This document shows positions 11,352-22,241 of a stretch of DNA of 64,000 nucleotides, in pieces; the first letter of the stretch is position 1; each line of letters begins with the position of its first letter. The notes below the pieces were generated by a model, which saw only the letters and a program-made list of their open reading frames with translations, did no database searches and had not been told where the DNA came from. A program made the translations under genes and the position numbers. The DNA lies in NCBI GenBank assembly GCA_907163375.1, contig CAJQUW010003192.1, positions 62,001-126,000 of the forward strand, read 5' to 3'. The DNA is from Prostheceraeus crozeri. Taxonomy: Eukaryota > Platyhelminthes > Polycladida > Euryleptidae.

Positions 11352-12305
11352 GTATGATACCCCTTCAATTAGGTGTTGTCCCAACACCTGAGACGAATTC
11401 GAAGGTATAAAGTTCACGGGAATCGGAGGATTTATGTAGGTCCATAGGATCTCGAAAAGAGGTGGCACACATCCGTCAGAGAAGATCGAAATACAATAAA
11501 GCGAAGATGCTGCTCTTACTATTAGTTATCTCCCGCATAAGTTATTAAAAGATCAAAAATGATATTCACAAAATGAGAAACATGACAATGTACATTCATG
11601 GGGGAAAAGGGAGGTCTAGTAATCATCAACATAAAGATGTCTGTGCCAACACTTAATCAAGAAGAAGTTAACATGCTGGCACAAAATAAGAAACAGTACT
11701 TAACATAATGACCAACACACCAAGAAGAAATGACAGATGACTGCATTCATCAATGGAGACTCAGACGCTGATACAATTGTATACAAAATTCCTGACCCCA
11801 TGAAATACACAATATTAGAGTCCGAAGATTGCACCGCAAGGTACGATGATGCTGATGATCACGAATGGTTCGAGAAGCGTAGATACACGAAGAAATACAA
11901 TAAAATAGAGTCTCCCAACTTGACCTCTGACAAGCAAACTTGCTGGCACAATTTACTAAGTTTCGGTAATCTCCAGACTGAAGATATCAGGGCATAATAG
12001 TAAAGATAATACCAGGATCATAATAGGACCAATACCAAGGATTTGTACAAGAAGTATTAATATATCATAAGATATAAATATAATACAAAGCCTCATAAGA
12101 TGTCATAATGCGAATATTAATGACGTACAAATGCCAGCTCAACATCAAATCATTTCAATCAAATTCATCAAAGAATGCTCATATTAATCATTGCAATCAC
12201 ACCAGGAGATTGATAGTTTAGTAGTGATAGTAGTAGTTTACGCTGAAACAAAAATCATGGGTGAGCATGTGCATGATAGGGTATAATGTGGATTACGGTG
12301 CCGGT
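11352..12305 (-). other. 3' non-coding part of the Gypsy element
   Basis: About 950 bp between pol and the 3' LTR. It has an 86-codon + (antisense) frame at 11737-11997 rich in Asp, Glu and Lys, which has no recognisable motif and is not called as a gene. Tail sequence of this size is not unusual for Gypsy elements. Confidence 0.5.
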
Positions 12306-14592
12306 TTAGCGCGGGTAAACTACCTTTTTATTTCTGAGCGGATAACGGCTATTACATGTATTACCGGCGGCCATCTGATTACCCTCGTCTTCTGTCTCCA
12401 TCGACGCGTCATTTTCGGTTTCCGTAACACGCTGAGCTCGTTCGAGCAATTCAGCTTCCTCATCGTCACTTACAATGTGACCGTCTCCGTCATGTGTTTC
12501 CGAGATTTCATAATTACTTGTATTATTTGTGCTATTACTACTAATGAGTAAAGGGATTCCAGCCGATTTATCGATCTTAACTCTGTTCAAGTGGACCCAC
12601 ATGGGTTTAAAGCGCGGTTCTCGCACAGAGATTATTTTGCAGTTGGTGTCAGTCAGTTCCGTTATTCTCATGGGTCCCTTCCACTTATGTTGTAATTTAG
12701 GGGTGAGCCCTTTAGTTTTTTGCGGGCATGTGAACATATACGCGATCCCCTATTGCTAATTTATCCGCCGTGAGCGTCACTTTTCGGTCGTAGTACTTCT
12801 TTTGTTTGTCTTGTGCTGCTTCAATAGTGGACTTTGCCAATTTCCAGGCGTCGGATAAAGTGCGAGCGAGATTATGCTTATTATCATCTACTGAAGTTCC
12901 CGAGTCTGTGAGAGTCCTAAGAACTAGGTCACTAGGGAGTAAAGAATCCCGACCATATAGTAAGAAAAATGGACTCTCCTTTGTAGAACTATGGCTGGCA
13001 GCCCTATAGGCAAATAACACATATGGGATGAAGACATCCCAGTCTTTCTGGTCGCGACTGGTGTAGAATGATAGCATTGTAATCAAAGTCTTATTGAATC
13101 TCTCGACTTGCCCATCCGTTTGCGGATGGAAAGAGGTGGTGAAAACTTTTTCCGTATTTGTCAGACGGCGCACCTCTTGTAAGACTTCTGAGGTGAAATT
13201 CCTACCTCGATCAGATAATAGACTTTCCGGACATCCGTGGGTCGCAACTATATTTTCAACGAATAATTTAGCAATTGTTGTAGCTTTCTGATCTGGTACC
13301 GCAAATGCCTCCGGCCACTTAGTAAAGTAATCAGCGAATACGACTATGTATTTGTTTTGGTTTCGAGTCAAAGGTAAGGGGCCTAAGACATCGACTCCTA
13401 GTCTAGCCATAGGTCGATTTATTGGTATGGAGACCATCGCAACTATAGTTTTGACTTTTGGGCCCTTTTTAGTGGCGCAAGCGATACACGCTTGGCACCA
13501 TTCTGTGACATCTTTGGTCATAGTAGGCCAAGAATAGAATTTGCTAATTCTAGAGATGGTCTTTTCTATACCTAAGTGCACGCCAAAAGCCCCGGAATGT
13601 AATTCCGTGAATATTTTTTGACGAAGCTCCTGTGGTATAGCTAAAAATAAGTCGTTACCCGGGGTGTTTACACCTTTATAATATAGTAATCCCTTTGATA
13701 ATCGAAAATTTGGCCAATTATCATTGATGAATTTTGAGTGAGGCCGAGATAACTGTTTTGGCATCGGTTGGTTTTGCAACTTTTTTATGATAGCGCCATA
13801 GAGCTGGTCGTTCTTTTGCTGTTGTTGCACACAAGAAAATTCTGAACGTGATCGTATTTCACTGATCGCATTTATAGGAATGCGAGATAGAGTTTCCGCG
13901 TTAGAATGTTTTTTACCCGGGCGGTATATAATTTCAAAGTTGTATTCCTGCAGCAGCAGCGCCCATCTCATGAGTCGTGATGACGGTTCTCTATGGTTTA
14001 ATAGATATCGAAGGGGTGCATGGTCTACTATGGCATAGAACTTTTTACCCCATAGGTATTCCCTAAAATGCTTAACGGCATATACTAAGGCTAGTGCTTC
14101 TTTTTCTACTGTCGCATAATGTTTTTCTGCTTTTTGTAAAACTCGACTTGCGTAAGCAATTGGGTGGTCTACGCCATCTGCCATTTGACTCAGGACACTC
14201 CCTACAGCCCAATTACTAGCGTCCGTTTGCAAATAAAAGGGTTTTTCAAAATCCGGATAAAGTAAGATAGGTGGTGAAGTTAGAGCTGTTTTCATGAGGA
14301 TGAATGCCTCCTCATGCTGTTCTGTCCAAACAAATTTTTCCGACTTTTTTATCAAATTACATAATGGTGCAACGATACGAGCAAAGTCTTTTACAAATCT
14401 TCTATAATAGCTGCATATGCCTAGAAATTGTCTTGTTTGTTTGATATTCTTTGGCCTAGGATAATTGACAATTTTTTTAATATTATCTGTTAGTGGAGTA
14501 AGGCTCGAAACGCAAGAGAGTTTTCTTAAGTGAAGGGGCAACTCATGATAAAAATGCTTCAAGTGCCAGAGTTTGTCTAACGGACTCGTCAT
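12306..14592 (-). mobile_element. Gypsy pol, RT end to integrase and C-terminal tail
   Basis: The minus-strand frames give, in order, the end of the reverse transcriptase (FLGICSYYRRFVKDFARI), RNase H (LQTDASNWAVGSVLSQ, later VDHAPLRYLL), the integrase zinc domain (H...H...CQACIAC) and the integrase core with DVLGPLP, SDRGRNF and SFHPQTDGQVERF, which carry the Asp, Asp and Glu of the active site. A tail rich in acidic residues follows the integrase in an overlapping frame. This is standard Ty3/Gypsy order (RT-RH-IN). Treated as part of a broken element. Confidence 0.92.
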
Positions 14593-15076
14593 AAGATCTG
14601 TACGCTAAACGTGTAAGTTTTTGAATATCGGCTGCATAACTGGCGACCGATTCGCCTAGTTTCTGTTTCCTATTACGTAACTGCATAGAATTGTATCTTT
14701 CCATCTCAGGAGTATGTAATAAACGTCGAAGATCCTCGAGTAGGACATCGATATCAACTTTGGATGCAGCAGGTAAGCTATTGTATATTTCACGGGCATG
14801 TCCGCTCAAATAAATGGGCAGCATAGCTAACTGCTGTTCGTCTCTCCATCCCAAAGCCTTTGCTACTAAATGAAATTGGGTAGCAAACTCACCAAATTGG
14901 TAATTGGGGTCCTGGAGATCTCCAGAAAATGGCTTCAATGTGATACCGGTTGCTCCAGACGGTAAGACCGGTCGGCGATTGTCTTCAATTTCTGCTATTT
15001 TTATTCCGACATTCTCCATACGATCTACCAAATCTTCGACCGTCGCCATCACACGACCTCTTGTATTATAAGGCAC
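14543..15076 (-). mobile_element. Gypsy gag-like region
   Basis: Frame of 177 codons beginning MPYNTRGRVMATVEDLVDRM. It contains ITLKPFSGDLQDPNYQFGEF and an ALGWRDEQQLAMLPIYLSG stretch, typical of retrotransposon gag (particles that package the RNA). It lies directly after the leader and before pol, as expected for a 5' gag. Confidence 0.85.
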
Positions 15077-15539
15077 GTTTACTTTAAAGAAAACGAATAT
15101 GTCAATAACTTATTAATGATTTTGTGGAATCCCAAATACTCGTATTAGTGCAATTTTTAAAATCTGTTGGGCAGTCAGTACGACTCGAACGTTAAATTAG
15201 GGTTCGTATGTGTACGGTAAATTATTATGTTGTCGCTGGTAGCTACTGTATGGATGATTATTGAATGCAGTAATGAGGTAAACAATTGCTACGGTATGAA
15301 TGATGCAACTGCAGATACGAGGAAATACCGTAATGTAATGAAGAAAAAACGCAAAATGAATGATAGACTACAGTAGTATGGGACTGATTTATACTGGTAG
15401 GTGTGACTATAAAATTGATACTGTATTTAATTTTATGATGCTGTATTCCTACAAGGCTACGATAGGGTAATTTTTAGTCGTTCTACTGCCTTTACAATTG
15501 TTTTATTCGGCGCCTGTAGATCTCGGATGACGGGACTCG

Positions 15540-15760
15540 CCGGCGAACGTAGATGTATTCGCTGCAATAGAGCCACCCACTTTAATCTTAATTCGGAAAC
15601 CCGTGGAAGTATACTCTCTTTTTTTTGGAGCCCTCCACTGATTTATATACCGCGGTAACCCGTGGAAGTGTGCGCTCGTTTACCTCGAGCCTTCCACTAA
15701 CTATATGTTGTGAATGCCTCTCGGGGCGAAACACGTGGATGTATAGCCACCCACAGTAAA
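15540..15760 (-). repeat. Series of short hairpin repeats in the Gypsy leader
   Basis: Three to four degenerate units of 55-70 bp. Each begins with a GTGGAAG- or GTGGATG-like word and closes with its complement, for example GTGGAAG...CTTCCAC at about 15663-15700. They sit in the leader between 5' LTR and gag, where packaging and dimerisation signals occur in this family. The function is inferred only. Confidence 0.5.
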
Positions 15761-15983
15761 TAAGAGAGCAGAAGGAATACCATATAAATTCTAACTGTTA
15801 ACTTGCGCGCACTTAAAGTATGGCCGAAACTCACTCTGTTTTTTTCTCTCTCGTCTCCGCAAGCGAATTTAGTGAAGGATAAAATATGAACTATGTACCG
15901 GCACCTGGCCACCGAACTGAGTTGAAGAAGTTAGTAAAGACAGAAGAAAAGAGGGAAAGATAAACGAGGTGGGACTACCAATA

Positions 15984-16409
15984 TGTAACCCTGTATATTC
16001 TAGCACTCTGGATAACAGGCTACTTAGATAATATATGATAGTTATTGAATTGTGATAGTCTATTGCTTTCTACCAACTCCGTATTGCGTATCCAGCAACC
16101 CTGAGCTCTCGCCTACCTTTCCCTGTAGTTATCTCCTTGCTAAGCTTTTATGAAGATAAAACCAATGGTCCAGATATACTCGGTTTATTCTACCTATGAG
16201 GGAGATAAGAAGAAGAATGAACAGCGTACAGATAGCGACAATAGAAGACTCAGTTCGGTGACGAGGAATACTTATCATCTCGGTTTATATAGGTACTGTA
16301 ATTCTCAATTCCCATTATTCTCGATGTGTATCCCGGCTGTCTCCTTTTCCACCCGTCGCAGCTGGACTTTTATGATGAAGATATTTTTGATGTATTTCAG
16401 CCTTGTTAC
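15984..16409 (-). repeat. 5' LTR of the Gypsy element
   Basis: 426 bp, the direct partner of the LTR at 10926. The internal sequence next to it on the minus strand reads TATTGGTAGTCCC; the TGG start is consistent with a tRNA primer-binding site. Confidence 0.92.
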
Positions 16410-16414
16410 AATAT

Positions 16415-18492
16415 AGTGCAACCTACCCACTATAATTTTTAAAGTTTGAGTATTAAACTTATAGATTCACGCAAGTTTTAGTTTCGGACGGAGAGTTAGT
16501 ATGTTAGGTAGAGTGGTAACTCCGCATTTATTAAATCCCCAATGTGGTCACACTTTCGATTTTATTAAATGAACTCAAGGACTAGGTGGTATTGTCACCA
16601 AATGTGAGATATGCAAATTTTTGCAATTTTGCAGAAAATTCAACGGAATTGAGTGATCATGATTGCAACAATGATTTCAATCAATTTTGAAAGATATAAA
16701 TGGGTCCACATCACTATTCAGATTCAAGAAGTGAAAAGAAATGAAATATGAATTCAGTGAATTATGAAATCATGTCGGTGAAAATTGAATTAAAAACTTG
16801 AAATTTCAGTCAAGAAAGCACGAATAATATCGCGACTTTTTCATGAAGACTTCCACTATAATACAATTCATGAAATTCCCTTGATAATCAGCTTCATTTC
16901 CGCTTAGTTAGGATGCTTATTAGTAAATATTCATTCCTTTTGATATCCAACTTATTTCATACTACTTACAACGGAGAGTCATCTCGGTAGTATATAAATT
17001 GGCAAATTTTGACTTTTTTCAAAAGTGCTCAAATAATTTTTTGAACCACGGGAACGTAATCTCCGCAAAAAATTGAATATTTTGATATAAAAATTTTCAC
17101 TGTATACAGATGCTTTTTGAGTCGACACTCTACCTATATATCCTTACTCTATGGTTTAGGATGAGTCTAGGATATCTATGAATAAGTGCTATAAGTATGG
17201 ATATGCAGGATATATGAACTGATATGTGGCCTATGGGCCACATCCACTTCGAATTGCTACCTTTTTATCAAATGGTTAACGCGAAAATTATTGGATAAAA
17301 GTTTTTGGAATTAATTTATGGCTGGCTTAGGAGTAATTTTCGGTTGCTTTGTGGTTGAACTTAAGGTTTCGTTCAAAATTTGTCTTAGTATGTCTCATGG
17401 ATCGCTTTTTAGTGCGATTGCTCTATAGGACGGAATCGTGAAATACAATATAAACGCGACGGACAGGAGTCTTCGTCGTTGAAAAATTGTTGACAATTTG
17501 CTCATTGACAGAACTGAACATTGACAATAGACTGGCCACAAAATGCAAAAGGTAAGAATCACTCCAAAAAAACAATAAGATTTCTGGATTTTAACATGCA
17601 CGCAATGTCTATGTGAGTACAATGCATTGTTTTGAAAGCCTGGGCTCTGACCATTGAACGGAAAAATAGCAACCAGAAGCAATTAGGAGTTTTCCGCACT
17701 TGAATATGACAGTCTTCAGCGGTGTAATAACTTACTGAAAAGATGAATTTTCTAAAGTTAATTTTTTTGGTGGCATGCTTCTTCATTTCCAAATTGCATG
17801 TATATTTCCTTTTCAGACCATTTTTATGATAAGCATGTATTACTATTTCTTATAATTTTGCTGTGTTGATTCCCTTGCAACATTCATTAACAGATGTATC
17901 TAACGTCTCAATCGTCTAGATGATACTAATTTTGATTAACTGTTCCTTGATTTAAGACAATCAGTTACCGTAAGATTTTCGACTGTCGGACTCTCATTAC
18001 TGTTATTTGATTCATTTGGCGAGCTCTACTCAGATTCGGAAATGAAGATCTATAGGTTAGACTTTTCTCATCACTCCGCAACGTGAAACAACTAGTTATT
18101 CAAAAATCAAAATCGCGTAATGAGAGGGTTATACCACACGAGTGACTTTATCCCAAGTTAGGTTGAAAAGCGTAATGACCAAAACCGTTTATATGATGGG
18201 TAACGCATGTGGTTTTGCAGTAGCCTACATGTACATGTGTGAATTAGCGATAAATTCTTAGAAATAGCGGGTGTGTCAGGGAGCGGATTATAATTATAAA
18301 TAGCATCAATCACTGCGGCAATTTGTTTTGCATGTTTCCATTTCTCGGCAGACAAATTCTTAAAATATATTATTCTTAGAAACATCTTCTGTGGTAAAAT
18401 TGGAACTCAACTCAGGATTTGCACCTCGTGATCAGATCTGTCTGGTTGTGTTCTCTGATTTTGAGACTTATAGGTGGAAATACGAAGCGAAC
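16415..18492. other. AT-rich spacer upstream of the orphan gene
   Basis: About 2 kb without recognisable genes or repeats. Short minus frames near 17.4-17.8 kb lack motifs. The last few hundred bases may hold the promoter of the + gene that follows, but no clear TATA or initiator was identified. Confidence 0.45.
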
Positions 18493-19173
18493 ATGGTCCA
18501 TTTCTGTCGAGTTCTATGCTCCACTATCATTGCAATCATGGTTTTGCAATCAGTCCAATGTGAAAACAGTTTTATGGAAACTCTGTCAAGCATCGTCGAA
18601 GAGGCCGTGGGACAGGAAGCTTCGAAGATCATCAAGAAACTGCATAAAGAAGCACTAACGAATAAATGGCAAACTTTTCCTGAATATTTTGGCTTATTAT
18701 CGAAGGAAGATATTCCATACTATGAGCGTCTGCGTGAAAACGACGAATATGCCGACAATAATAGTCAGAAGAGGATACTCCACGGCATACGGACGCATTT
18801 CCAAACGTATGTCCGCACAAACGAATATTTTCCGCTTTTGGTTTCATCATTGGAATCGTACATCACAGACAAGTTGTTGATTTTTGTGAATTCTGGCACA
18901 CCGAGAAATGTGATTCAAGTTCTTGTACTTGAAAATATTATTCAAATTTTAAGATCAGAATTTCATCACTTGCGTCCACAGATTGATTCGGATCAAAGAA
19001 GAGATGACTCTCACCGACGGGAAAGACAGGGATTCGATGAGAAGGATGGATTTTTTTCAATTTTTATACAATTTATACTAATCTTAACAATGCATGCAGT
19101 GGCACCGACAATCACTCCCGTAATCATGGGTTTGATAGATATCGCACGTCGTCTTCTGTTAATGTTGCATTAG
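18493..19173 (+). CDS. Orphan secreted or membrane-anchored protein, single exon
   Basis: I do not recognise this protein. The open frame runs from 18391, but the ATG at 18493 is preferred because MVHFCRVLCSTIIAIMVLQS followed by VQC-EN looks like a classic signal peptide with a cleavage site. That gives 226 residues. The middle (about residues 25-180) is charged and probably helical (SIVEEAVGQEASKIIKKLHK). A basic, Ser/Arg-rich linker (DQRRDDSHRRERQ) follows, and then a hydrophobic C-terminal segment (FFSIFIQFILILTMHAVAP and on) that could anchor it in a membrane or form a pore-like helix. There is no intron and no recognised relative. A retrocopy or lineage-specific gene are both possible. 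Coding status is inferred from length, signal peptide and coherent composition. Confidence 0.6.
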   Translation: MVHFCRVLCSTIIAIMVLQSVQCENSFMETLSSIVEEAVGQEASKIIKKLHKEALTNKWQTFPEYFGLLSKEDIPYYERLRENDEYADNNSQKRILHGIRTHFQTYVRTNEYFPLLVSSLESYITDKLLIFVNSGTPRNVIQVLVLENIIQILRSEFHHLRPQIDSDQRRDDSHRRERQGFDEKDGFFSIFIQFILILTMHAVAPTITPVIMGLIDIARRLLLMLH

Positions 19174-19848
19174 TGGACTTCATGATTGACTGATCCTAAA
19201 TCTGTTTGCTTCACAACGTCTTGTCATGCCTTGTGGTTTGGGGGCAAAACTGTGATTAATGTCCTTACATGTATGAAAAGTTTGTGAAGTTTTTGATGTC
19301 AAGTTGAAGACTGCGAGTTTGCGAGGTCTAATTCAACTTTCATTTTGTATGAACGAATTTCACAAAGTTTGCTGAATTTTGTGGCATCATAATGCTGTAT
19401 TCCTTTTCATTTTCTGCTTCAATTGTTCCCTTCTTTTAATCATATATTCCGTCTGATGTTTGCATCATCTGTGTGCTTAGAATTCTTTGTCTATCACTGG
19501 TGTCTTGATTTGATAATAGGAATATCCATGCTACTTTCAGCTTTAATGTTGTTCAACCAAAAAAGTTGCTTGGATGTCATATACAGAACTCAGTGTTTTA
19601 TTTAACTGAAAGGTGTACAATATGTTCGATTTGGAATTGGAAGGTCGTATTAATGACCGTTATTCATAACTAAGGAAGTATCATCAAAAATTGTTATTCG
19701 CATTGCAATCGATTAATTTAAAATTTACTTTCAATTTAAAGATAATTGCATCTACTTAATGCAATAATTACGCATTAAACTATGCCATTTTATCTTCTAG
19801 TGTATTTTTGCTATTTAGAAATCTCATTATTTTCTGTAATATCCCCAT
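19174..19848. other. Spacer downstream of the orphan gene
   Basis: AT-rich, no recognised feature. AATAAA-like words occur but none is clearly the polyadenylation signal of the preceding gene. Confidence 0.4.
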
Positions 19849-20900
19849 CCCTGTTAATTTGCCCTGTGAGCATAGAAATAAAATCAGCTATAATGAAAAT
19901 CGTTATACTATAGATATAGTACATTTTATCGGTAAAATACTTTAATACACATAACTTTAATAACAATATACATGCAGAAATGATCATAATATCGTAAGAG
20001 AAAAACATTGAGATAAAATTAAAAATCCAGTTCAACCGAAGATCCATCCGACTGTTTAACTGTAACTTTCTTGGGCTTAATTCCCAAATTCAAACAGAAA
20101 GATGATTTTTTGAATGACGGTGCAGCATCGCAAATAGTAACTTGACTGTTTGTTCTCTGTATACTGACCGAGCCTCCATGTGATGCAACACTTGATGAAC
20201 TACAACTCAATGCTTCGGTGGCTAATCGCATCCGCTTTTCACCTACAGCGTTGTAAACATCAACACAATCTGATTGATGGCCTGTGACTTTTTTGCCAGT
20301 TGTTTATCGCCTGAAATTATAAGATAAGAACCTTCATACTGGAATTGAGAAAAATATGCAATCTTGTACAATCGGTTGTATGCAAAAAAAATGATACAAT
20401 AAAAATCGAAGCATCTGTAAAAATCTAAAGTGTTAATTGAAAATTCTTCTCTGCATGTTGAATATCCCTCTTCTAAAAGGAACATAAGTTCCAAAGATCC
20501 CGAACACAAAATGCGATCATTGCGTTGACGAAGCCAGTCGTCGAAGGTATTTCTCGCCCACATTGCAGAATTTTTTGTTGATTTTGGAATTTGGTCCGAT
20601 ATTCTGGACTTTACATCAATGTCAGTTATGGGAGATGCATATCGCTTAAATGCTGTAGTTGATGAACTGACCATTCCTTCAGATCTTATCAAATCATTTA
20701 TATCAATGTCTTCCAAAATATTGCTGAAGTCATTCATCATGTTCTTAACGCTATACTAATTAGCTAAGAGAATGAAAGTGGAGTTGTCAATTTCGCATTT
20801 TGAAATATGTATTTCTATGAAAAACTTGTCTCAATAGATAGTCCTTTTATACATTGTTAATTTGCCCTGTTAATTTGCCCGCCAATCATAGAGATAAGAG
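19849..20900 (-). mobile_element. Crypton/DUF3504-like unit between short direct repeats
   Basis: About 1 kb bounded by two direct copies of a ~35-bp sequence built on CCCTGTTAATTTGCCC and then CATAGARATAARA (19849-19883 and 20865-20900). Between them lie minus-strand frames, one resembling the N-terminal region found before DUF3504 tyrosine-recombinase-derived domains. Cryptons lack terminal inverted repeats, so direct-repeat edges are compatible but not diagnostic. No recombinase catalytic domain is visible, so this would be a fragment. Confidence 0.35.
20243..20740 (-). pseudogene. DUF3504/Crypton-like N-terminal fragment
   Basis: 165-codon frame. Residues about 30-85 read KRYASPITDIDVKSRISDQI, PKSTKNSAMWARNTFDDWLR then QRNDRIL. 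The pattern 'Ile-Pro-Lys-x-Thr-Lys ... Trp-Ala-x-x-x-Phe-x-x-Trp ... Arg-Asn' is one I associate with proteins carrying a DUF3504 domain (ZMYM2/QRICH1-type, derived from Cryptons). After about residue 95 the frame turns hydrophobic and aromatic and looks like intron or decay. A separate minus frame at 20019-20231 (70 codons, Ser- and Lys-rich, ending SSVELDF) may be a 3' exon of the same unit, but nothing proves it. Could be a host exon instead. Confidence 0.4.
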
Positions 20901-21280
20901 TGGCATAGTTTAAAAACGGTTAAATGATATTTACTGAGATATCTCGATCGACATCTTGTTAAATATCGACCTCATTATTTCAGTAAACATCGATTAATCC
21001 TCCTTTAACCATTATATAATTGGGCGTACACCATGTCTGTTAACTATGTAATTTTCCTATCTATGTGATAGCGATATGGAACGTAAACGCCTGAGAGGGA
21101 CTGATCATTTAGATTTCTATCATTCCCCGGGATCTGTTTACTCGGATTTCTATAAATCAAGAATATCTTGGTTAATCAATGTCAAACAGACATGGTTTAA
21201 AACGGTTATATCATGGCTAAATCTAGTTCATAGTAGGCCTCACTCTCGGGCAACTGCCTTGTTGAGACCTGCTAAACTAG
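20901..21280. other. Spacer with weak inverted repeats
   Basis: It contains a loose inverted pair (GGTTAAA...TTTACTGA at about 20918-20940 mirrored near 20970-21015) and a 23-bp segment (21204-21226) whose reverse complement recurs at 24908-24930, just outside the Harbinger element. No genes. Confidence 0.4.
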
Positions 21281-22007
21281 TAGTCCGGCAGCCAGAGCGA
21301 GTTTCTGCAGGGAACGAGTCCGAAAGTGAGACCTTCACAGAATGATGTACACCCTATGCCTACTACGAATCGGCACGTCTGCCGAGTTCTAGTGAGTTCC
21401 CCTTCTTGTAAGACAGGATCAAGGAAAAACACATGTAAATCCAATTGGACGCAGATTGCAGTTTTTGGCTAAAATGAAATTTTGTATGTTTTCTCTGATT
21501 AAACGAAAAGTACTAAGGCTACAGTCATGATTTTTGGCATGGAATGTCTTCAGGTCATTTCCTATAATGTTCATGTGCTATTATCATACATCTAATCGGC
21601 AGGTTATGTGAGAATGTGGTTGAATGCGGAAAAAGTTGCTCAAAATGTTTGTATTTGCCGACATTAAGAGGCTCGCGAAATCTAAATGTGTTTTGCTTTA
21701 GAGACAGGGGTGCATGAACATGAAAGGAAATGACCTGAAGACATTCCATGCCAAAAATCATGACTCTGGTCTTAGTACTTTTCGTTTAATCAAAAAATAT
21801 ATACAAAATTTCATTTTAGCCAAAAACTGCAATCTGCATCCCATTGGATTTACATATGTTTTTCTTTGATCCTGTCTGACAAGGATAGGAACTCACTAGA
21901 ACTCGGCAGACGTGCCGATTCGTAGTAGGCATAGGGTGTACATCATTCTGTGAAGGTCTCACTTTCGGACTCGATCCCTGCAGAAACTCGTTCTGGCTGC
22001 CGGACTA
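21281..22007. mobile_element. Foldback MITE with ~295-bp inverted arms
   Basis: Two long arms (about 21281-21577 and 21715-22007) are inverted copies joined by a loop of about 135 bp. The ends read TAGTCCGGCAGCCAG and its complement CTGGCTGCCGGACTA, so the element is bounded by TA, as for Tc1/mariner-type targets. Shared words within the arms include GCACGTCTGCCGAGTTCTAG and GACCTTCACAGAATGATG. The arms are about 90% or more alike by eye, with a few indels. No coding capacity. It directly abuts the Harbinger element. Confidence 0.85.
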
Positions 22008-22241
22008 TAGGGCCGGTAGTTGTAAACGTCTTTGCTACGTAGACATGTCTTACTTTTGAGTCATGTCTCCCGATTTGCAGTTATAAACATAGTCATGTCT
22101 AAGAGATGATTAGACAAGTGTAGATTCTGTTGAGTCATGTGTCAGCTGACTGATTTTCGTAGTTATAAAAGACATGACTAGGGTAGTCATGTCTCATTTG
22201 ACTGAGAAACCCCTGAAGGTGTCTCACACAGTTATTTCATC

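Larger units (their letters stand above)
10926..16409 (-). mobile_element. Ty3/Gypsy LTR retrotransposon, incomplete copy
   Basis: A minus-strand element of about 5.5 kb. It is bounded by two 426-bp direct LTRs starting TGTAACCCTG and ending CTTGTTAC, and flanked by a 5-bp target duplication AATAT (10921-10925 and 16410-16414). Reading from the right: 5' LTR, leader, gag, back part of pol, a long 3' non-coding stretch, 3' LTR. A purine-rich stretch (GAAGGGG on the minus strand) lies just inside the left LTR, as expected for the polypurine tract. LTRs differ at about eight sites by eye (about 2%), so the insertion is fairly young. It is not whole: a few breaks, and it could not move on its own. 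Confidence 0.93.

Noticed and set aside
11092-11391. Frame MKIKPMVQIYSVYSTYEGDK seen at both 11.1 and 16.2 kb as a duplicated gene
   Set aside because: It lies within the two LTRs, so its duplication is the LTR pair itself.
11737-11997. 86-codon + frame inside the Gypsy element as an antisense gene
   Set aside because: No motif, no family, and not expected in this position; the composition is compatible with chance.
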